Positions 1-11,600 of a stretch of DNA of 64,000 bases are shown here, one piece after another. The stretch is from Halichondria panicea (lineage: Eukaryota; Porifera; Demospongiae; Suberitida; Halichondriidae), in NCBI RefSeq assembly GCF_963675165.1, contig NC_087377.1, forward strand, positions 523,501 through 587,500, given 5' to 3'. Positions within the stretch are counted from its first letter, which is position 1; every line of letters begins with the position of its first letter. The translations under genes were made by a program, and so were the position numbers. Below the pieces are notes generated by a model. It saw only the letters and a program-made list of their open reading frames with translations. It searched no databases and was not told the origin of the DNA.

Positions 1-109
1 TGCAGGGAGAGTCTTCAGGAATGCTGTACTGAGCACTGACTATGGCTAGAGGGTTGTCACCAAATGGAGTATCCATGAAGCACAGCTTGAACAGTAGTAC
101 GCCCAGTGC
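1..109 (-). CDS. NAK-family (AAK1/BIKE-like) kinase exon, partial
   Basis: This single exon, cut by the window edge, is read leftward from an acceptor AG at 110-111. Its translation begins ALGVLLFKLCFMDTPFG, the C-lobe stretch of NAK kinases (AAK1, BIKE, GAK) after the activation segment, where the family reads ALGCLLYKLC. NAK kinases phosphorylate clathrin adaptor subunits during endocytosis; that role is family knowledge. The same exon occurs at 39017-39149 and 58388-58520, so this is one of three copies in the window. The sequence to the right (110-4000) is repeats and shows no upstream kinase exon, so this copy is probably a fragment or has lost its N-lobe. The exon identity is secure; whether it is expressed cannot be told. 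Confidence 0.6.
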
Positions 110-339
110 CTGTGTGTGGGCGGGTGTGTGTTGTGTGAGGGTGTGATGATATGGGTATTATTAGATTCGTCTCATTGAGAGCTTTCAAATGAGTATCACT
201 AGTAAACGTGCTTATACACAGAGAAAAGAGGTTTTAGACCCTGAGCGTGTGCTATATTAGCACCGTGGTGTGCTAAACAGTGATTCAGCACACTACATGT
301 GCTGTTTTGTAGGCATATAGCACAGCCTATGTGTTGTAT

Positions 340-595
340 CAAGAGCCCATAAAGAAAAGGAGCGGCTAACTTCAACGTACACTCGGGGATCACATCTCGT
401 AATTACCGGTGAAACCGCACTTCCTTGTATGGAAGCGACTAAGTGCTTGCAAACCGCATCCCTGCATTGCTTATAACACGTGTAGGGATTCAACCAATTA
501 AGTGACTCTGCATAATTTATATGGAAATGCGGTCATAACCAATTACGAGATGTGATCCCCGTAGTTAGCCGCTCCTTCTCTTTATGGGCTCCTGG
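340..595. mobile_element. Foldback MITE with ~60-bp terminal inverted repeats
   Basis: The left arm (340 to about 403, containing GAGCCCATAAAG and GGAGCGGCTAAC) is the reverse complement of the right arm (about 535-595). The hexamer TTGTAT lies on both sides (334-339 and 596-601) and is a candidate target-site duplication. There is no coding capacity between the arms, so this is a non-autonomous DNA element. Its superfamily was not assigned. Confidence 0.75.
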
Positions 596-601
596 TTGTA
601 T

Positions 602-894
602 TGGTGTGCTTTTTCATGGCTTGTAATTTTGATGTTCGATTAATGTGCTAAATGGACTGTGCTAAATGTAATGGGTGTGCTGAAACAGGTAAACATGCTA
701 ATTCAGCACAGTGTGCTGTTTTCAGTACCAAATAAGGGCATGCAGTACAACAGATGTGCAGCTGCAGCTGCATAGCAACAAATACTTTTTTTTTTATTTG
801 CTGTTCTTGCAAAGAAGAAAAGAAGTCGAGTTTAGACATGGTTTGAGAGCTGTTTGACAAAACTGTGGAACTAGGTAAGTTTCCCTCAACATGC
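602..894. other. Non-coding stretch
   Basis: No gene or clear repeat is visible. The segment has several scattered copies of TGCTAAA and TGCTGTTTT and a T-run at 787-797. Confidence 0.5.
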
Positions 895-1215
895 TGAACA
901 ATGATGTACAATCTAATTACACAGCTATTGTACCAGGGTGTCATACAGTACACAGGGGAGCATCTGTACAATGTAATTGCACAGCTATTGTATTGTGCCA
1001 GGTGTCATACAGTACACAGGGGGAGCATCTGTACAATGTAATTGCACAGCTATTGTATTGTACCAGGTGTCATACAGTACACAGGGGGAGCATCTGTACA
1101 ATGTAATTGCACAGCTATTGTATTGTACCAGGTGTCATACAGTACACAGGGGGAGCATCTGTACAATGTAATTGCACAGCTATTGTACCAGGGTGTCATA
1201 CAGTACACAGCCCCT
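895..1215. repeat. 65-bp tandem repeat, about 4.7 copies
   Basis: A 65-bp unit containing GTCATACAGTACACAGG and GTAATTGCACAGCTATTGTA recurs head to tail. Open frames across it are by-products of the repeat and are not called as genes. Confidence 0.9.
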
Positions 1216-1889
1216 CTGGCTCCAACCCCCCCCCCACCCTAAAATTTGCATTCAGGTATTAGTAATGGTGTATGACTGAGTATCCATATGTATACTAACC
1301 AGGGTATTGAAATAACATGCAGTTGACTTTTTTTAGCCTTATATTTCCCCCCTCTACTTTAAAATCCTGTATAACACCCTGTAATAACTCTACAATATAA
1401 TAATTATGCAGGAAGGACAAGCAAGTAAAAGGGCTCAACAAAATGGAGACCAATTGAAGCCTATAATTATTGCCCAAGTTTCATAGCACAATAAGTGAGT
1501 TATTTACTTCTTCTAATGAAAGCACCGCAGGTGCTGATGCCTCGGTGGAGGTGCCAAAGCTACATAACATAAAACTACTAATAGCTAGCTTTTATACACA
1601 CATTGATTGATGATAATTATTATTGCTGCGCATGCAATCGCAGGGAAACTCAAATAGTGGGTAGTGATCGACCCATGATTGTTGTTAGATCCCATTTGAG
1701 TGTATTTAGCAGGGAACTATGAGCTATAGTACCGTAGATTGCTCTGGGCTACAAACTACAACATTGTACATTGTATTGTGATACACATGTAATAACATAA
1801 ACATTATTGTAGCTTATTGTAGCTAGATGCTTTGTCTAGTAATATAATAACAGAACTAGAATGAAAGAGAGAAGCTCTAGTTTCTTTTT

Positions 1890-2180
1890 TTGGCTTTGTT
1901 CGAAAGTAGTAGGAGATGCTCGTTTTTTGGGCAGTGTGCTGTGCTTTTTTGCTGCAAGGCTGCATGGGGGAGGAGCTGGATGTAGGGAAGTGCTGGGATT
2001 CTAGCTTTGGCTTCTTCCTAAAGTTCCTTTCGCTTTGTTCAAGAGTAGTATAGGAGCCGCTCGTTTGCTGGGCTTGTTTGCTGCCTTCCTTTCGCTTTGT
2101 GAAAGTAGTACGAGCCGCTCGTTTCTTGGGAAGTGTGCTGGGCTTGTTTGCTGCAAAACTAGGGGAGGAGCTGGATGTTT
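1890..2180. repeat. Imperfect tandem units with GAAAGTAGTA and GAGGAGCTGGATGT
   Basis: Three related units each contain a GTAGTA..GAGC.GCTCGTTT core followed by GGGCTTGTTTGCTGC, around 1900-1985, 2030-2085 and 2090-2177. The minus-strand frames over it are low in complexity and have no recognisable domain. The repeat lies inside the DNA that interrupts the 1514-2900 element. Confidence 0.55.
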
Positions 2181-2436
2181 CCGTTTTGTGGGTGGAGCTA
2201 GGACTATAATTTCGTCCATCAAACTGACGTGGAGGAACAGGGTTGACATGAATGGAGACCACAGATTTAGTAGAGACACAGAGATGCCAACTTCAGATAA
2301 TTATTAGTTTTCAAAAGAATAGTGATGCAGTCGCTAGGTTGGCTGTTTATATAGGTTGACTGTTGCTAAGCTAGTGCATTTCTAGTAGCCAATAAGTAGC
2401 CAATAAGTTTTGGGATCTAAATCAGTATGTGCATTC

Positions 2437-2499
2437 GGTATCTATGGTTATAGCGTCCCACATCCCTCGGGCTTTGGGACACTATAACACATAGATACC
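2437..2499. repeat. Inverted repeat / hairpin
   Basis: Arms of about 23 bp (GGTATCTATGGTTATAGCG on the left; CACTATAACACATAGATACC on the right) flank a loop of about 14 bp. It may be a short MITE. No polymerase III signal is evident. Confidence 0.7.
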
Positions 2500-2899
2500 T
2501 CTTGCCCATGTTCTAACTATAACTTGATGCCTAAAGTTCAAGTCTAAAATTAATGGCTGCAAGTCAGCAGAGCCTTGCAGCTCTCTTCTCACTCTTGCAG
2601 CTACCAATAGCTAGCGTTCTAGTGCAGAACTAACTACTAAGTAGAGTAGCAACACTCGGTGAACGAGTTTTGCTACGGACTCTTCTGAAAAGGCTGCAAT
2701 GGCATTCCAAGTAAGGCGTAACTCGAGAACGAAACTTTATTTTGCAAATCCACAAATAGCAAGCCAAGAAAACATGACTAGAAGCCTATAGAAACTCTTA
2801 CTTGCACTTCATTGAGCAGCTGAAATAGTCTACACACGCACACGCACAACCGTATACCTCGCTTGCGCATGCGCACCGCGAGGCATAATTACAGCGCCA

Positions 2900-3955
2900 C
2901 TCTAATTGAAGGGCCAACAAAATAAATTATCCAATTAAGCGCCAAGTTGCTAGCGCTTACAATAACGCATCCTTAATTCGAGGCTACATGTACAACTGAT
3001 CTGATAGCCTCGTGCAAACAGCTATACTATAGTACTCTACGTTGCTAAGCACCACTCTAAATAATATTATAAGTGCCAAACTAAAGTTATGGTTTTCTTG
3101 TTCTATTTGTGCGCCACTGAAAATCTTTAGCGGTGCTGTAATTAGAAGAAAGACGGTATAGTAAGTGTGTTTGTTTGTGTGTGTATTTTCACTTGGATGC
3201 CATGGCACTGTGTTTACAGCTAGCTAGGATAGATAGCCTCAGCAAAAAAGTGATTTGTTTTGACAGATTTTCAAATGGTAAAAAGCTTAGTTGGGTAAAA
3301 GCTAAGAAGTATAATAAACCTTGTACACATGCATTGAAGCTAGCTAAATACAGTTTCATTTTAAAGCTTGATACATCAAATGCGCACTATACAGCCACGC
3401 TTGAGTTCTGGCTTCTTTACTGTGAGACTACTCTGGTCGCGGTGAATGTCCGGAGCGCTATAGCTATTCGTTAACACATAAAGCTTAGTTCCATTGCAAG
3501 AACCACTACCGTTTTCGACTGTAATTGTCATAGCGTACGTTGCACTATTATTGTATAGATGCAGTAAGCGGTCAATGTAAGTTCCGTTTATGTAGTACGC
3601 CAGTACGTTTACACTGTATTAAAAGCGTTGCAATTTACCGTTGCACGTTGCAAGTATACATTTTGCAAAAAAACAAACAAAGAGACAATCCTAGTCACCT
3701 CGAGTATCGTAGCTAGACTAGTTACTTAGCTATATGCGTTTAAAGTGTTTCCATTTTGATAAGTACTGTATTAAAAGCGTATTTTACTCTAGCAACTACC
3801 GTTGCTATATACCAATTTACAAATGCGGTGTGCTGTGTTTTTGAATACAAAGCGACAATCCTCTAATAACATAATATCCAACTAAATTTTGCTTATCTAC
3901 ATAGATCTAACAAAGAAATATACACTGCACTATTTTAATCTAGCTATCTTACATG
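2900..3955. other. AT-rich non-coding stretch
   Basis: No credible gene is seen. TATTAAAAGCGT followed by CGTTGC motifs recurs loosely around 3600-3680 and 3765-3830, an old diverged duplication. The 99-codon frame at 3175-3474 has no conserved features. Confidence 0.5.
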
Positions 3956-4145
3956 TAGCCGCTCTAATCAACCACATAAGTGGGCGTACAATAACTGTAC
4001 GCCCACTCTTAATTAAGCTTGTGGTTGATTAAATCATTGGTTTGTGGTTAGCAGCTGCTGATGTCATCAAAACAGTAGAAAATATTTGTAGTTTTTCAGT
4101 GTTATCTCAGCAATGGAATAAGCATATAGGACGTTCTTGGTATCA
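3956..4145. mobile_element. Truncated copy of the foldback MITE at 17051-17387
   Basis: The palindromic centre (GTGGGCGTAC..GTACGCCCAC) and the right arm, through TTGTGGTTAGCAG and GATGTCATCAAAAC to GTTCTTGGTA, match the complete element at 17051-17387. Most of the left arm is missing. It abuts the duplicated block that begins near 4150. Confidence 0.75.
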
Positions 4146-4206
4146 CACATACCCACACCCACACATCCACCCACACACTCACTTTAGGCACAACAGAAGG
4201 TGATCT

Positions 4207-4329
4207 TTATTTCATCACAAACAAGAGATGGGAATGGAAGTCAGTGACACGGTCTTCATCCGTGGGAAACTTGTGTTCCCTTGTGAAGACATTATTCTGA
4301 CACAGCTCCTCTACACGTGTGTGTTGAAA
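4207..4329 (-). CDS. Exon-like conserved block, unrecognised (copy 1)
   Basis: An acceptor AG preceded by CACACAC opens a frame of 40 codons starting FQHTRVEELCQNN and ending LLFVMK then stop. The sister copy (40456-40578) keeps the frame, with two substitutions (V to L, K to R), which suggests a coding last exon. A second frame in the sister copy, DEIKITFCCVPK followed by GTGAGT, is also exon-like but is broken here by a 2-bp deletion. A possible 5' exon lies at about 4816-4861 (MVHWTQWTNTLTQGK, then GTGAGT), but its splice phase does not match. No family was recognised, and the gene structure is uncertain. Confidence 0.35.
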   Translation of the reverse strand, partial: FQHTRVEELCQNNVFTREHKFPTDEDRVTDFHSHLLFVMK

Positions 4330-4981
4330 CTGTGTGTGGGGGAGCATGTTTATAAGATGCTCAACAATGGGAGATATTAATATTGAGTTGAATCAAAGCT
4401 TGTAATAAGTGAATAGTGCATTCTGTAGCTATTGGAGAGGACTATATCACACGCCTGACAACCACACCATCACTATATTATTATAGCATCATACTGTAAA
4501 GCAATCCCTAATTTGATAGGCTTTCAAGGAGCTACAAAATGGACAATCTCTACTGTGATTATTATTTATAATGCACCTATCAATGTGATGCCCCCCAGGA
4601 GGGGTCGGGCTAACATGAGGGAGTTGACCATACCCCAGGTCAAGCTTCCCCATGGTGGGGGAGGATTCTGTCTTCAAATCCCCCATTCCCCCAGTCAACA
4701 CTGGCCAGGGTTTGAGCCTCAAGCAGTTGCATACACAATCTCCTATACAGTTCTACTGAAAATTAATAAGTCATCAATTATTATTGTCCAGTAATAAGGT
4801 AGCACTCACCTTTCCCCTGAGTCAGAGTGTTGGTCCATTGTGTCCAGTGCACCATGCTAGCTAGTAGGACCACTCCAATGAATGTGCTCTCAGAGTCGAG
4901 TATTAGAACTGATGAATGAAGCACATGGACAGTGGGTAAAGGATCATGACACTATTAGACAAAATATGCTTCATTTTGTAG

Positions 4982-5547
4982 ATTTGATGACGACACGCTC
5001 ACACACAAGATGGAGAGGAAAAGCGTTCACTTGTCCTTCCCTCTAGGAGCTTCCACAAGGCTGGATATCGGGTGAATACTTCTCCAAAAGACCAGCAGCA
5101 ATGGATCACAAGGCAAAGAGCAGTGAGTACAAGTGAGTGGCTAGTCATGATCAAAAGTGGACCACCTAGTATAGTGTATAGGCTGCTTTTGATGACTGGC
5201 ATTCAATATCTGCTAATACTATCATTACTAGTGATCAAACTATACAGCCTCTGTATCAAATGCATCCATTGCTACACATTTGTTGACCCGTTGTCAGTCT
5301 CCAAGATAATGTGTGTATTTAGTAGTGCTACAAGACTGTACATACACTATCAATTATTGCAGCTCAAGTTGATTTGAAGAAATAAAAATGTTTAAGATAA
5401 TAATTGTTATGGTGGAATTATCTACTAGTGATTGAGTGGTCTGATTGTTCTCTCACTTGTTAGATTCGTGAGGGTCAGTTGTTCACTCTGTTGGATGCTG
5501 ATGATGATCCAGCCATTGGACGTCAGATAAAAATACAGTCGACCTAA
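4982..5547 (+). pseudogene. Terminal two exons of an unrecognised gene, frameshifted copy
   Basis: Exon 4982-5122 lies between an acceptor (TTTTGTAG) and a donor (GTGAGT). Exon 5464-5547 follows an acceptor (CACTTGTTAG) and encodes 27 residues beginning IREGQLFTLLDADDD, then a stop. Compared with the sister copy at 41213-42734, the first exon lacks 10 bp after the ATGGAG at about 5008, so 141 nt stand in place of 151. This breaks the frame; the downstream part SFHKAGYRVNTSPKDQQQ still reads in the original frame. No earlier exons are visible in either copy, because a MITE lies close upstream. An alternative is an acceptor just before GAGCTTCC (at about 5047), which would skip the lesion. Function unknown. 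Confidence 0.55.
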
Positions 5548-5677
5548 GGAACAGTGAGTACTGCCGCGTGCAGAGTGTGACTTTTTCCCTTACCAAACTT
5601 TGATCTGAGCATATTCATGTGATAGGCCTTATCTAACAGTGCTTGGAATAGTTATTCGCTGTACTCCCCCCTAGTGT

Positions 5678-8600
5678 TTACGTTCCCGTGGGTGGGTTCA
5701 ATTCACTAGCAATAGTTTTGCGTTCCCGTGAGTGGGTTCAATTCACTATCAATAGTTTTAAGTTCCCGTGAGTGGTCACTAGCAATAGTTTTGCGTTCCC
5801 GTGAGTGGGTTCAATTAATTCACTAGCAATAGTTTTACGTTCCCGTGAGTGGGTTCAATTCACTAGCAATAGTTTTGCGTTCCCGTGAGTGGGTTCAATT
5901 CACTAGCAATAGTTTTGCGTTCCTGTGAGTGGGTTCAATTCACTAGCAATAGTTTTGCGTTCCCGTGGGTGGGTTCAATTCACTAGCAATAGTTTTACGT
6001 TCCCGTGGGTGGGTTCAATTCACTAGCAATAGTTTTGCGTTCCCGTGGGTGGGTTCAATTCACTAGCAATAGTTTTAAGTTCTCGTGAGTGGTCACTAGC
6101 AATAGTTTTGCGTTCCCGTGGGTGGGTTCAATTCACTAGCAATAGTTTTAAGTTCCTGTGAGTGGTCACTAGCAATAGTTTTGCGTTCCCGTGGGTGGGT
6201 TCAATTCACTAGCAATAGTTTTACGTTCCCGTGAGTGGGTTCAATTCACTAGCAATAGTTTTACGTTCCCGTGAGTGGGTTCAATTCACTAGCAATAGTT
6301 TTACGTTCCCGTGAGTGGGTTCAATTCACTAGCGATAGTTTTAAGTTCTCGTGAGTGGTCACTAGCAATAGTTTTGCGTTCCCGTGGGTGGGTTCAATTC
6401 ACTAGCAATAGTTTTGCGTTCCCGTGGGTTGGTTCAATTCACTAGCAATAGTTTTGCGTTCCCGTGAGTGGGTTCAATTCACTAGCAATAGTTTTGCGTT
6501 CCCGTGAGTGGGTTCAATTCACTAGCAATAGTTTTACGTTCCCGTGAGTGGGTTCAATTCACTAGCAATAGTTTTGCGTTCCCGTGGGTGGGTTCAATTC
6601 ACTAGCAATAGTTTTGCGTTCCCGTGGGTGGGTTCAATTCACTAGCAATAGTTTTAAGTTCCCGTGAGTGGTCACTAGCAATAGTTTTGCGTTCCCATGA
6701 GTGGGTTCAATTCACTAGCAATAGTTTTAAGTTCCCGTGAGTGGTCACTAGCAATAGTTTTGCGTTCCCGTGGGTGGGTTCAATTCACTAGCAATAGTTT
6801 TAAGTTCCTGTGAGTGGTCACTAGCAATAGTTTTGCGTTCCCGTGGGTGGGTTCAATTCACTAGCAATAGTTTTACGTTCCCGTGAGTGGGTTCAATTCA
6901 CTAGCAATAGTTTTACGTTCCCGTGAGTGGGTTCAATTCACTAGCAATAGTTTTACGTTCCCGTGAGTGGGTTCAATTCACTAGCGATAGTTTTAAGTTC
7001 TCGTGAGTGGTCACTAGCAATAGTTTTGCGTTCCCGTGGGTGGGTTCAATTCACTAGCAATAGTTTTGCGTTCCCGTGGGTGGGTTCAATTCACTAGCAA
7101 TAGTTTTGCGTTCCCGTGAGTGGGTTCAATTCACTAGCAATAGTTTTGCGTTCCCGTGAGTGGGTTCAATTCACTAGCAATAGTTTTACGTTCCCGTGAG
7201 TGGGTTCAATTCACTAGCAATAGTTTTGCGTTCCCGTGGGTGGGTTCAATTCACTAGCAATAGTTTTGCGTTCCTGTGGGTGGGTTCAATTCACTAGCAA
7301 TAGTTTTAAGTTCCCGTGAGTGGTCACTAGCAATAGTTTTGCGTTCCCATGAGTGGGTTCAATTCACTAGCAATAGTTTTAAGTTCCCGTGAGTGGTCAC
7401 TAGCAATAGTTTTGCGTTCCCGTGGGTGGGTTCAATTCACTAGCAATAGTTTTAAGTTCCCGTGAGTGGTCACTAGCAATAGTTTTGCGTTCCCGTGGGT
7501 GGGTTCAATTCACTAGCAATAGTTTTACGTTCCCGTGAGTGGGTTCAATTCACTAGCAATAGTTTTACGTTCCCGTGAGTGGGTTCAATTCACTAGCAAT
7601 AGTTTTAAGTTCTCGTGAGTGGTCACTAGCAATAGTTTTGCGTTCCCGTGGGTGGGTTCAATTCACTAGCAATAGTTTTAAGTTCCTGTGAGTGGTCACT
7701 AGCAATAGTTTTGCGTTCTTGTGGGTGGGTTCAATTCACTAGCAATAGTTTTACGTTCCCGTGAGTGGGTTCAATTCACTAGCAATAGTTTTACGTTCCC
7801 GTGAGTGGGTTCAATTCACTAGCAATAGTTTTACGTTCCCGTGAGTGGGTTCAATTCACTAGCAATAGTTTTAAGTTCTCGTGAGTGGTCACTAGCAATA
7901 GTTTTGCGTTCCCGTGGGTGGGTTCAATTCACTAGCAATAGTTTTGCGTTCCCGTGAGTGGGTTCAATTCACTAGCAATAGTTTTGCGTTCCCGTGGGTG
8001 GGTTCAATTCACTAGCAATAGTTTTGCGTTCCCGTGAGTGGGTTCAATTCACTAGCAATAGTTTTGCGTTCCCGTGAGTGGGTTCAATTCACTAGCAATA
8101 GTTTTACGTTCCCGTGAGTGGGTTCAATTCACTAGCAATAGTTTTAAGTTCTCGTGAGTGGTCACTAGCAATAGTTTTGCGTTCCCGTGGGTGGGTTCAA
8201 TTCACTAGCAATAGTTTTGCGTTCCCGTGGATGGGTTCAATTCACTAGCAATAGTTTTAAGTTCCTGTGAGTGGTCACTAGCAATAGTTTTGCGTTCCCG
8301 TGGGTGGGTTCAATTCACTAGCAATAGTTTTACGTTCCCGTGAGTGGGTTCAATTCACTAGCAATAGTTTTACGTTCCCGTGAGTGGGTTCAATTCACTA
8401 GCAATAGTTTTAAGTTCTCGTGAGTGGTCACTAGCAATAGTTTTGCGTTCCCGTGGGTGGGTTCAATTCACTAGCAATAGTTTTGCGTTCCCGTGGGTGG
8501 GTTCAATTCACTAGCAATAGTTTTAAGTTCCTGTGAGTGGTCACTAGCAATAGTTTTGCGTTCCCGTGGGTGGGTTCAATTCACTAGCAATAGTTTTGCG

Positions 8601-11600
8601 TTCTCGTGAGTGGGTTCAATTCACTAGCAATGGTTTTGCATTCCCTTGAGTGGGTTCAATTCACTAGCAATAGTTTTACGTTCCCGTGAGTGGGTTCAAT
8701 TCACTAGCAATAGTTTTAAGTTCCCGTGAGTGGGTTCAATTCACTAGCAATAGTTTTGCGTTCCCGTGAGTGGGTTCAATTCACTAGCAATAGTTTTACG
8801 TTCCCGTGAGTGGGTTCAATTCACTAGCAATAGTTTTGCGTTCCCGTGGGTGGGTTCAATTCACTAGCAATAGTTTTGCGTTCCCGTGGGTGGGTTCAAT
8901 TCACTAGCAATAGTTTTAAGTTCCCGTGAGTGGTCACTAGCAATAGTTTTGCGTTCCCATGAGTGGGTTCAATTCACTAGCAATAGTTTTAAGTTCCCGT
9001 GAGTGGTCACTAGCAATAGTTTTGCGTTCCCGTGGGTGGGTTCAATTCACTAGCAATAGTTTTAAGTTCCTGTGAGTGGTCACTAGCAATAGTTTTGCGT
9101 TCCCGTGGGTGGGTTCAATTCACTAGCAATAGTTTTACGTTCCCGTGAGTGGGTTCAATTCACTAGCAATAGTTTTACGTTCCCGTGAGTGGGTTCAATT
9201 CACTAGCAATAGTTTTACGTTCCCGTGAGTGGGTTCAATTCACTAGCGATAGTTTTAAGTTCTCGTGAGTGGTCACTAGCAATAGTTTTGCGTTCCCGTG
9301 GGTGGGTTCAATTCACTAGCAATAGTTTTGCGTTCCCGTGGGTGGGTTCAATTCACTAGCAATAGTTTTGCGTTCCCGTGAGTGGGTTCAATTCACTAGC
9401 AATAGTTTTGCGTTCCCGTGAGTGGGTTCAATTCACTAGCAATAGTTTTACGTTCCCGTGAGTGGGTTCAATTCACTAGCAATAGTTTTGCGTTCCCGTG
9501 GGTGGGTTCAATTCACTAGCAATAGTTTTGCGTTCCTGTGGGTGGGTTCAATTCACTAGCAATAGTTTTAAGTTCCCGTGAGTGGTCACTAGCAATAGTT
9601 TTGCGTTCCCATGAGTGGGTTCAATTCACTAGCAATAGTTTTAAGTTCCCGTGAGTGGTCACTAGCAATAGTTTTGCGTTCCCGTGGGTGGGTTCAATTC
9701 ACTAGCAATAGTTTTAAGTTCCCGTGAGTGGTCACTAGCAATAGTTTTGCGTTCCCGTGGGTGGGTTCAATTCACTAGCAATAGTTTTACGTTCCCGTGA
9801 GTGGGTTCAATTCACTAGCAATAGTTTTACGTTCCCGTGAGTGGGTTCAATTCACTAGCAATAGTTTTAAGTTCTCGTGAGTGGTCACTAGCAATAGTTT
9901 TGCGTTCCCGTGGGTGGGTTCAATTCACTAGCAATAGTTTTAAGTTCCTGTGAGTGGTCACTAGCAATAGTTTTGCGTTCTTGTGGGTGGGTTCAATTCA
10001 CTAGCAATAGTTTTACGTTCCCGTGAGTGGGTTCAATTCACTAGCAATAGTTTTACGTTCCCGTGAGTGGGTTCAATTCACTAGCAATAGTTTTACGTTC
10101 CCGTGAGTGGGTTCAATTCACTAGCAATAGTTTTAAGTTCTCGTGAGTGGTCACTAGCAATAGTTTTGCGTTCCCGTGGGTGGGTTCAATTCACTAGCAA
10201 TAGTTTTGCGTTCCCGTGAGTGGGTTCAATTCACTAGCAATAGTTTTGCGTTCCCGTGGGTGGGTTCAATTCACTAGCAATAGTTTTGCGTTCCCGTGAG
10301 TGGGTTCAATTCACTAGCAATAGTTTTGCGTTCCCGTGAGTGGGTTCAATTCACTAGCAATAGTTTTACGTTCCCGTGAGTGGGTTCAATTCACTAGCAA
10401 TAGTTTTAAGTTCTCGTGAGTGGTCACTAGCAATAGTTTTGCGTTCCCGTGGGTGGGTTCAATTCACTAGCAATAGTTTTGCGTTCCCGTGGATGGGTTC
10501 AATTCACTAGCAATAGTTTTAAGTTCCTGTGAGTGGTCACTAGCAATAGTTTTGCGTTCCCGTGGGTGGGTTCAATTCACTAGCAATAGTTTTACGTTCC
10601 CGTGAGTGGGTTCAATTCACTAGCAATAGTTTTACGTTCCCGTGAGTGGGTTCAATTCACTAGCAATAGTTTTAAGTTCTCGTGAGTGGTCACTAGCAAT
10701 AGTTTTGCGTTCCCGTGGGTGGGTTCAATTCACTAGCAATAGTTTTGCGTTCCCGTGGGTGGGTTCAATTCACTAGCAATAGTTTTAAGTTCCTGTGAGT
10801 GGTCACTAGCAATAGTTTTGCGTTCCCGTGGGTGGGTTCAATTCACTAGCAATAGTTTTGCGTTCTCGTGAGTGGGTTCAATTCACTAGCAATGGTTTTG
10901 CATTCCCTTGAGTGGGTTCAATTCACTAGCAATAGTTTTACGTTCCCGTGAGTGGGTTCAATTCACTAGCAATAGTTTTAAGTTCCCGTGAGTGGGTTCA
11001 ATTCACTAGCAATAGTTTTGCGTTCCCGTGAGTGGGTTCAATTCACTAGCAATAGTTTTGCGTTCCCGTGAGTGGGTTCAATTCACTAGCAATAGTTTTG
11101 CGTTCCCGTGGGTGGGTTCAATTCACTAGCAATAGTTTTGCGTTCCCGTGGGTGGGTTCAATTCACTAGCAATAGTTTTAAGTTCCCGTGAGTGGTCACT
11201 AGCAATAGTTTTGCGTTCCCGTGGGTGGGTTCAATTCACTAGCAATAGTTTTGCGTTCCCGTGAGTGGGTTCAATTCACTAGCAATAGTTTTACGTTCCC
11301 GTGAGTGGGTTCAATTCACTAGCAATAGTTTTACGTTCCCGTGAGTGGGTTCAATTCACTAGCAATAGTTTTGCATTCTCGTGAGTGGGTTCAATTCACT
11401 AGCAATAGTTTTGCATTCCCTTGAGTGGGTTCAATTCACTAGCAATAGTTTTACGTTCCCGTGAGTGGGTTCAATTCACTAGCAATAGTTTTAAGTTCTC
11501 GTGAGTGGTCACTAGCAATAGTTTTGCGTTCCCGTGGGTGGGTTCAATTCACTAGCAATAGTTTTGCGTTCCCGTGGGTGGGTTCAATTCACTAGCAATA

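Larger units (their letters stand above)
1514..2900. mobile_element. Dispersed ATGCCTCG-ended element, interrupted by nested DNA
   Basis: The left part (1514-1690) and right part (about 2550-2887) both match one continuous copy at 33539-34010. The 860 bp between them (1690-2550) is therefore a later insertion or array. The ends carry inverted ATGCCTCG: GATGCCTCGGTGG on the left and CACCGCGAGGCAT on the right. A further partial copy lies at 35336-35592, and an element with similar ends at 57508-58275. It appears non-autonomous. The exact termini are approximate. Confidence 0.6.
4150..5640. repeat. Segmental duplication block B, copy 1
   Basis: The block is nearly collinear with 40427-42780. 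Both contain the exon-like block at their left end, the same intronic stretch and the two plus-strand exons. Copy 2 carries an additional ~945-bp insertion at 41423-42367. In both copies the 40-bp array begins shortly to the right. Confidence 0.9.

Noticed and set aside
891-1242. Three overlapping frames with VSYSTQGEHLYNVIAQ repeats
   Set aside because: They are products of the 65-bp tandem repeat, which keeps frame only because of its length and lack of stops.
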